Source of the DNA: Chrysemys picta bellii
Taxonomy: Eukaryota > Chordata > Testudines > Emydidae
Assembly (NCBI RefSeq): GCF_011386835.1
Contig: NC_088797.1
Span: 38,253,583-38,317,582, forward strand
Direction: 5' to 3'
Length of the DNA: 64,000 nucleotides
Under the pieces are notes generated by a model. The model was not told where the DNA came from. It made no database searches and was given only the letters and a program-made list of their open reading frames with translations. Of this stretch, positions 58,778 through 64,000 are shown piece after piece. A program made the position numbers and the translations under genes. Position 1 is the stretch's first letter. Each line of letters begins with the position of its first letter.

Positions 58778-58789
58778 TAACTTTGTCTG

Positions 58790-59239
58790 AGTCTCTTTCA
58801 GAGGGGTTTTTACTTTTTCTAAGCAGACCTGCTCCAGTATGTGACAGCTGCTCAAAGGTTTTGTAATAGCTTAATATGTAAGCTAGATGTATGTCTCTTT
58901 AAATCATGCTACCCTGGATATGTGTCTTTTTAAGTCATGTTACCAGGTTTTGGTTCAATCCATTATGGCAACAGGGAATCGATCATGAAGTTTGGCTCCG
59001 AATCCAGTGCACAGGGATAGCTAGAGTTGCAGGCTTGATTTGGAACCATGTTGTCTATCAAGTCTGGTATCCCATCTAAAGCAGAGACCTTCATATGAAG
59101 GTGAACCATTCGTTCATACTGGGCCAAAGTCATCCTTGCACTAGCACAGGGACAATGGGGAGGAGCCTGCACTTCCATAGGCAGAAACTGCTGGCTTCTA
59201 AATTAGTTGCGGCACAGCCTATCCTAACTCATTACTCTT
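58790..59239. other. intergenic, nothing recognised
   Basis: No exon or nameable repeat. Confidence 0.45.
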
Positions 59240-59247
59240 ACAATAGC

Positions 59248-59661
59248 CAGTCGTGTAGGCCGACAGGGCCTAGGCCTAGGGCGGCAAATTTGCAGGGGCG
59301 GCAAATTTGAGCACCCACGGAGAAGCTCCCCTGCTCCAGCTTGACTCCTCCGTGAGCGCGCCCCTGCGTCCTGTTTCTCTCCCCTCCCTCTCAGCGCTTG
59401 TGCCGTGAAACAGCTGTTTTGTGGGCAGGGAGGGAGGGGGGAGGAGGGGGAACGCGGTGCGCTGGGGGAAGAGGCGGGGCCAGGGCTGGGATTTGGGGAA
59501 GGGATCCAATAGGGGCAGGGAGGGGGCGGAGTTGGGGCGGGACTTTGGGGAAGGAGTTGGAATGCGGGCGGGAAAAGGGTGGAGTTGGGGTGGGCCCCGG
59601 GGCGGGCAGGGCGGTAATTATTTCAGGGCCTAGGGGTGGCAAAATCATTAATCCGCCACTG
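59248..59661. mobile_element. hAT element, G-rich
   Basis: 414 bp between perfect 8-bp duplications ACAATAGC (59240-59247, 59662-59669). Starts CAGTCGTGTAGGCCG and ends AATCCGCCACTG, a short TIR. The + strand from about 59420 to 59620 is GGGG-rich, which creates the long frames on both strands. Confidence 0.85.
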
Positions 59662-59669
59662 ACAATAGC

Positions 59670-61014
59670 CAATAGGTCACTGTAACAGTGCAGAATTGTT
59701 GGGGCACAGGATTGGTTGGGTCACTCCAACATTCACCCTGATGTGTTCCCTGCCTGCTGCAGAATGCATCTATGCTGGGGCTTCCTACATACAGAATGAT
59801 GTTTATAGAGCTGGCTCCACAACTCCTGCAGAGAGCATCCTGTGCTGGGGAAGAACGGGGCACTATTTATTCTGAATAAAAAGTTCTTACTACTGGGCAC
59901 CAGCAATACTCTCTTCCTAAGTGTTGCTGTGCCAGCTATGCTGATGTTGCCTCTTTAACTGGGTGGGCACCTCCACAGCACCTCCTTGTGGAATGGCCCT
60001 GCAACATCCCTGCCTAAGTTTCCCTTTTCACAGGGCTTCTCAATAATTTTACCAAGGCTTTCTCATAGCCAATAACACTCTTATTGGGCTGGTTTATCAT
60101 CATACACAGTTCCAAAATAGAGTCCTCAAAATCCAAATAAAAAATTCATATATTAAGGTTTTTATATTCATCCTTCCACACTCATTGTCAAGCCACTGTC
60201 CAGCCTTCCTGTTTGGAGTCCTTCCTGAAATGGCAGGCCACTCCCAGCCCAAACCTAGCTGGAGTCTTTTCTCCGTTAGTGACCACCTCTGCCTCTCTCA
60301 TTCCTACTCCCAGGCCTCCCTGCCTGAAGTCTGTCCCCAGGCCTCATCCTTATCTAGCCAGGAGGCCTGACTGTGTCACAGGACCAACCAGTCACATGAT
60401 CTCCTTCATTTTCCACACCGGGGGAAGAGAGTTGGTTGTGTGCTTTTAAAAGGCCAGCCACCTTGTGACACCCTCATAGGGCCTTCCATCTTGTTTAGAT
60501 TTTCTGTGTCTGTTCTGGTCTCACCCACACTGGTTTTACATTAGTGTAAGACAATTGCCCTAAGTGGAGTTATTCCAGACTTACTTTGGGATAAGTGATA
60601 GCAGACACCAGACTTCTGCCTTGAAGGTGGTAATTGCAATATATTTCTAATTCTGGGGGCCCAGGAGGAACCTTATGAAGGATTATAAAGTGACCAGACA
60701 ACCTTGCGATGAATAACTTTTCCGGAGTGAGATTACACAAGCCTTTATTCTTCCAGATAGGTCTGAGGATGCACAAATTTCATTTGTTTGAGCTACTTCT
60801 GATGGAGTTCATTTGGAAATGAGAGAAAACTTTCATTGACTGAACCCTCACAATCTTCTAACTGTACTTTCTTCATCAAACGTGAAAAATCATAAAAGAG
60901 GTGCATTTAACATTTTATTTGTTTCATTCTCAATTTCTGTCCAAAGATTATTTTTGATCATATGAAGTTTACAGTATCCTTTCTACATAAGACTATAAAA
61001 ATAGGCTCTAAAAA
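59670..61014. other. intergenic, nothing recognised
   Basis: No transposon, exon or RNA gene was identified. Confidence 0.45.
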
Positions 61015-62166
61015 GATGTCACAAAAGGTTTTTGACACAGTCCCACATGACATTCTGATAAGTAAGCTGGAGAAATGCGGCCTTGGTGGAACTACCATTA
61101 AGGGATACATAACTGATTAAACAACTGCAAACAGAGAGTAACTATTAATGGAATGATGTCAGATTGGAGGGAGGTTTCAAGTGGGGTTCCACAGGGATCT
61201 GTTCTGGGTCCAGTGTTGTTTAACATCTTTATTAATGAGCTGGATATAGGTACAGAGAACATACTGATAAAATTTGCAGATGACACAAAGCTAGGGGGTG
61301 TTGGCAACACCACAGAGGATAGAGCTACCATTAGAAGGATCTTGATGAATTGGAGAACTTGGTTACATACAACAAAATGAAATTCAACAAAGACAAATGT
61401 AAGGTGCTATACTTAAGAAAAACCAAATGCACAAATACAGAATGGGGGATAACTGGCTTGGCAGCAACACTGCTGAGAAGGATCTGGAAGTTGTGGTGGA
61501 TCACAACCTCAGCATGTGCCAGCAATGCAATGCTATGCTGTTGCCAAAAAAAAAAAAATCATAAATGCAATTTTAGGTTGCATTAACAGAGGCATAACAT
61601 GCAAGTCATGGGAAGTGATAGTACCGCTCTACTCAGTGCTGGTTAGGCCTCAGCTGGAGTACTGTGTCCAATTTTGGTCACCAATGTATAGAAAGGATTT
61701 AGAGAAACTGGAAAGGATACAGAGGTTATTGCTATCATGTCCCCCCTTAATCTCCTCTTGTCCAAATTAAACATACCTGGTTCCTTCAGTTTTTGCTCAT
61801 ATGGCTTGCATTTCATCTCTCTGATCATCTTTGGCCATCTTCAAATACTTGAAATTGTCATAAAAAGATGGAGAAAAGTTGTTCTCTTGCCACAGAGGGC
61901 AGGACAAGAGGCAGTGGGTTCAAACTACAGCATAGCAAATTTAGATTAAATCTCAGGAAAAAACTTCCTAACTGTAAGAACAGTAGGAAAATAGAACAGA
62001 CTGCCTAGGGAGGTTGTGGAAGCTCCTTCACTGGAAGTTTTCAAAAGGAGGCTGGATAGCCATCTGTCTTGGACGGTTTAGATACAACAAATCTGCATCT
62101 TGGCAGGGGGTTAGACTAGATGACCTTTGCGGTCCCTTCTAACCCAATAGTTCTATGATTCTGTGT
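61015..62166 (+). mobile_element. CR1 LINE, 5'-truncated, reaching its 3' end
   Basis: In + frames the element encodes part of CR1 reverse transcriptase: SSGVPQGSVLGPVLFNIFINELD then ILIKFADDTKLGG (61190-61300), where FADD is the catalytic box. CR1 C-terminal phrases follow: CINRGITCKSWEVIVPLY and LEYCVQFWSPMY (about 61575-61690). It ends with the CR1 3'UTR phrase GACTAGATGACC and TTCTATGATTCTGTG at about 62150-62166. Several frameshifts and stops make it inactive. Truncation at the 5' end is usual for CR1. Confidence 0.88.
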
Positions 62167-62539
62167 GACAAAGTTGTACTCTTTAAGATGATCTTAAAAA
62201 GGAAAAGTGCACTGAAAGTCCAAGGTTTTCTGTAGAGCAAATTTTATTAGCCATGTTTACATTCTATAGTTAAAATGCAGAGACTACAAATACCTCATAC
62301 TTTTAGTCAAAACTGTGTATGCAAACAGGCTGAATCAAAAACTTTAAATTATACATATGGTGCAAAGAAGCCCACAAGATAATAGCTTGCCTATAAGAAT
62401 ACATTTAGTTATTGTTTGATTGCCCAGCTGTCAACCTAAAGTAGCAGAAAATTGCTGTTGTAAATCAGAAAATGAGAGATCTAGAGAAAGAGGAAAAACT
62501 ACAATTCATGTAACATTTAGATTATGAAACGGTGTCTAA

Positions 62540-62862
62540 TTAAATAATGCCCTGAACTTCTTTTGATTAGAATTGAGCTTTGCTTCTATCCAATGGAAAT
62601 CTAAACTCAAGCAAAACTCCAGTTGACTTCTTCTTTGTTTTCCTTTATGCCGCTTTTCCTGATGAGAATTGTGGCAGCAGCGTGGAGAGACCTCCCTTTC
62701 CTCCACAACAGGTTCCAGCTCCTCCTGGGGGATTCCCCAGTGTTGCCAGGCCAGCCAGATATAATCCTTCCAGCATGTCCTGGGTTGCCTTTGGGGTCTC
62801 CTCGCAGTGGGACCTGCCCGATAGAGTTCCAAAGGAAGCCTCCCAGGGGGCATGCTTATCAG
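62540..62862 (-). mobile_element. LINE 3' portion (C terminus of reverse transcriptase ORF), right of a hAT insertion
   Basis: On the - strand it reads PPGRLPLELYRAGPTARRPQ and RPRTCWKDYIWLAWQHWGIPQEELEPV (about 62690-62850). This RPRTRWxDYI-LAWExLGIPxEEL pattern is the C terminus of a LINE type common in fish and reptiles. It continues the fragment at 63598-64000, interrupted by a hAT. The clade is not certain. Confidence 0.75.
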
Positions 62863-63589
62863 TAGAATCCTACCAAATTCACGATCCATTTTGGTCAATT
62901 TCACAGTCATAGGATTTTAAAAATTGTAAATTTCATGATTCCAGCTATTTAAATCTGAAATTTAACTGTAGGGGTTCTGACCCAAAAACGAATTGTGGGG
63001 AGGTGGCAAGGTTATGTGTGGGGAGGGTGTGTTTATGGTACTGCAACCCTTACTTCTGTGCTGCTGCTGGTCGTGGCTGTGCCCTCAGAGCTGGGCAGCT
63101 GGAGAGCGGCGGTTGCTGTCCGAGAGCCCAGCTCTGAAGGCAGAGCCACTGCCAGCAGCAGCGAGAAGTAAGGACGGCATGGTACAGTATTGCCACCCTT
63201 ACTTCTGCACTGCTGACTGCAGAGCTGGGCCCTCAGTCAACAGTCGCCACTCTCCGGACGCCCAGCTCTGAAGGCAGCAGCACAGATGTAAGGGTGCCAT
63301 GGTATGGTATTGCTGCCCTTACTTTTGCGCTACTGCTGGCAGGGCTCCACCTTCAGAGCTGGGCACCCGGCCAACAGCCTCTACTCTCCAACCACCCAGC
63401 TCTGAAGGCAGTGCAGAAGTAAGGGTGGCAATACCGTGACCCCCCCCTAAAATAACCTTGTGACTCCCCTGCAACTCCCTTTTGGGTCAGGACTCCCAAT
63501 TTGAGAAACGCTGGTCTCCCCTGTGAAATCTGACCAGATTTTACGGTCCATGATGTGTTTTTCATGGCTGTGAATTTGATAGGGTCCTA
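62863..63589. mobile_element. hAT element inserted into a LINE
   Basis: 727 bp with ends TAGAATCCTACCAAATTCAC and GTGAATTTGATAGGGTCCTA (TIR about 20 bp, 3 mismatches) and a perfect 8-bp duplication CTTATCAG (62855-62862, 63590-63597). The interior has three diverged units of about 120-150 bp (near 63040, 63185, 63305) containing CCCTTACTTCTG and CAGAGCTGGG phrases. A partial copy is at 45947. Confidence 0.9.
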
Positions 63590-63597
63590 CTTATCAG

Positions 63598-64000
63598 GGG
63601 CCCGAACCACCTCAGCTGGCTCCTCTTGATCTGGAGGAGTAGTGGCTCTATTCTGAGGCTCTCCCGAATAGCTGAGCCCTTCACCCCTGTCTCTGAGAGT
63701 AAGACCAGCCACCCTGTGCAGAAACCTCATTTCTACTGCTTGTACCTGCGATCTCATCCTTTCGGTCATTACCCAAAGTTCATGACCATAGGCGAGGATG
63801 GGGATATAGCTCGACCTGTAAACTGAGAGCTTTGTTCGAGAACTCAGCTCCCGCTTCACCACCACCGACTGGTACAGTGCCCGCATTATTGCTGCCACAG
63901 CACCAATCTGCCAGTCGATCTCCTTCTCCCTCTTACCATCACTCATGAACAAGACGCCTAGATACTTGAGCTCTTCCACTAATGACAGCTGCTCCCCCCT
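63598..64000 (-). mobile_element. LINE fragment (reverse transcriptase C-terminal region), runs off the window
   Basis: On the - strand 63587-63979 encodes EELKYLGVLFMSDGKREKEIDWQIGA, SVVVKRELSSRTKLSVYRS and YGHELWVMTERMRSQVQAVEMRFLHRVAGLTLRDR. These are well-conserved LINE segments downstream of the catalytic palm. The frame is open for about 130 codons, younger-looking than other LINEs here. The 5' part lies beyond 64000. Confidence 0.82.

Noticed and set aside
59276..59685. Overlapping Gly/Pro-rich frames
   Set aside because: They fall inside a hAT element with perfect 8-bp duplications.
27021..64000. PPARG terminal exons on the - strand
   Set aside because: Expected from synteny, but no frame on either strand resembles the conserved ligand-binding domain end.
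1..64000. CRISPR arrays, phage or bacterial operons, rRNA and functional tRNA genes
   Set aside because: No spaced direct repeats, no prokaryotic gene arrangement, and the only tRNA-like sequence is the degenerate head of the SINE at 9918-10097.

Overview
This is nuclear DNA from an amniote, most likely a cryptodiran turtle. It has two spliced vertebrate genes with GT-AG introns, a single CpG island, and a turtle-type set of repeats: a tRNA-derived Cry-type SINE, CR1 and L2 LINE pieces, many hAT relics with 8-bp target-site duplications (TSDs), Tigger-like TA-flanked MITEs, and small foldback elements. There is no prokaryotic gene organisation, phage or CRISPR array. The species call is inferred from repeat types I recognise and was not checked by a search.

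Layout. (1) 1-7.5 kb, + strand: the last two coding exons of MKRN2OS (127-289 and 6565-6808) and its probable 3'UTR. (2) 7.5-11.5 kb: a repeat-filled gap between two convergent genes. (3) 11.5-25.0 kb, - strand: the complete coding sequence of TSEN2, a tRNA splicing endonuclease subunit. I rebuilt 11 coding exons whose phases all agree, giving 1431 nt, or 476 residues plus stop. (4) 26.0-27.0 kb: a CpG island with a perfect NRF-1 palindrome, the probable TSEN2 promoter. (5) 27-64 kb: a gene desert made of repeat relics and unrecognised AT-rich sequence. In human the order is PPARG - TSEN2 - MKRN2OS (convergent with TSEN2) - MKRN2. This window fits that block in reverse orientation, so the desert is probably the TSEN2-PPARG interval. 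No PPARG exon was seen.

The two genes are not known to act together; they are conserved neighbours. TSEN2 supplies one catalytic site of the tRNA-intron endonuclease. MKRN2OS is uncharacterised.

The most interesting signal is in the repeats. Four short insertions (8950-9137, 9450-9574, 34375-34528, 58685-58777), each flanked by a perfect 11-12 bp TSD, and a fifth related element near 33 kb share a hammerhead-ribozyme-like pattern: CTGAAGA, a hairpin, GAAA, a short hairpin, then U-C. Some are inverted foldbacks. This suggests mobilisation by a Penelope-like retroelement. Other notable structures are a hAT transposon carrying two inverted 3' ends, a five-unit 110-bp array inside a MITE, and interleaved inverted repeats at 35.3 kb.
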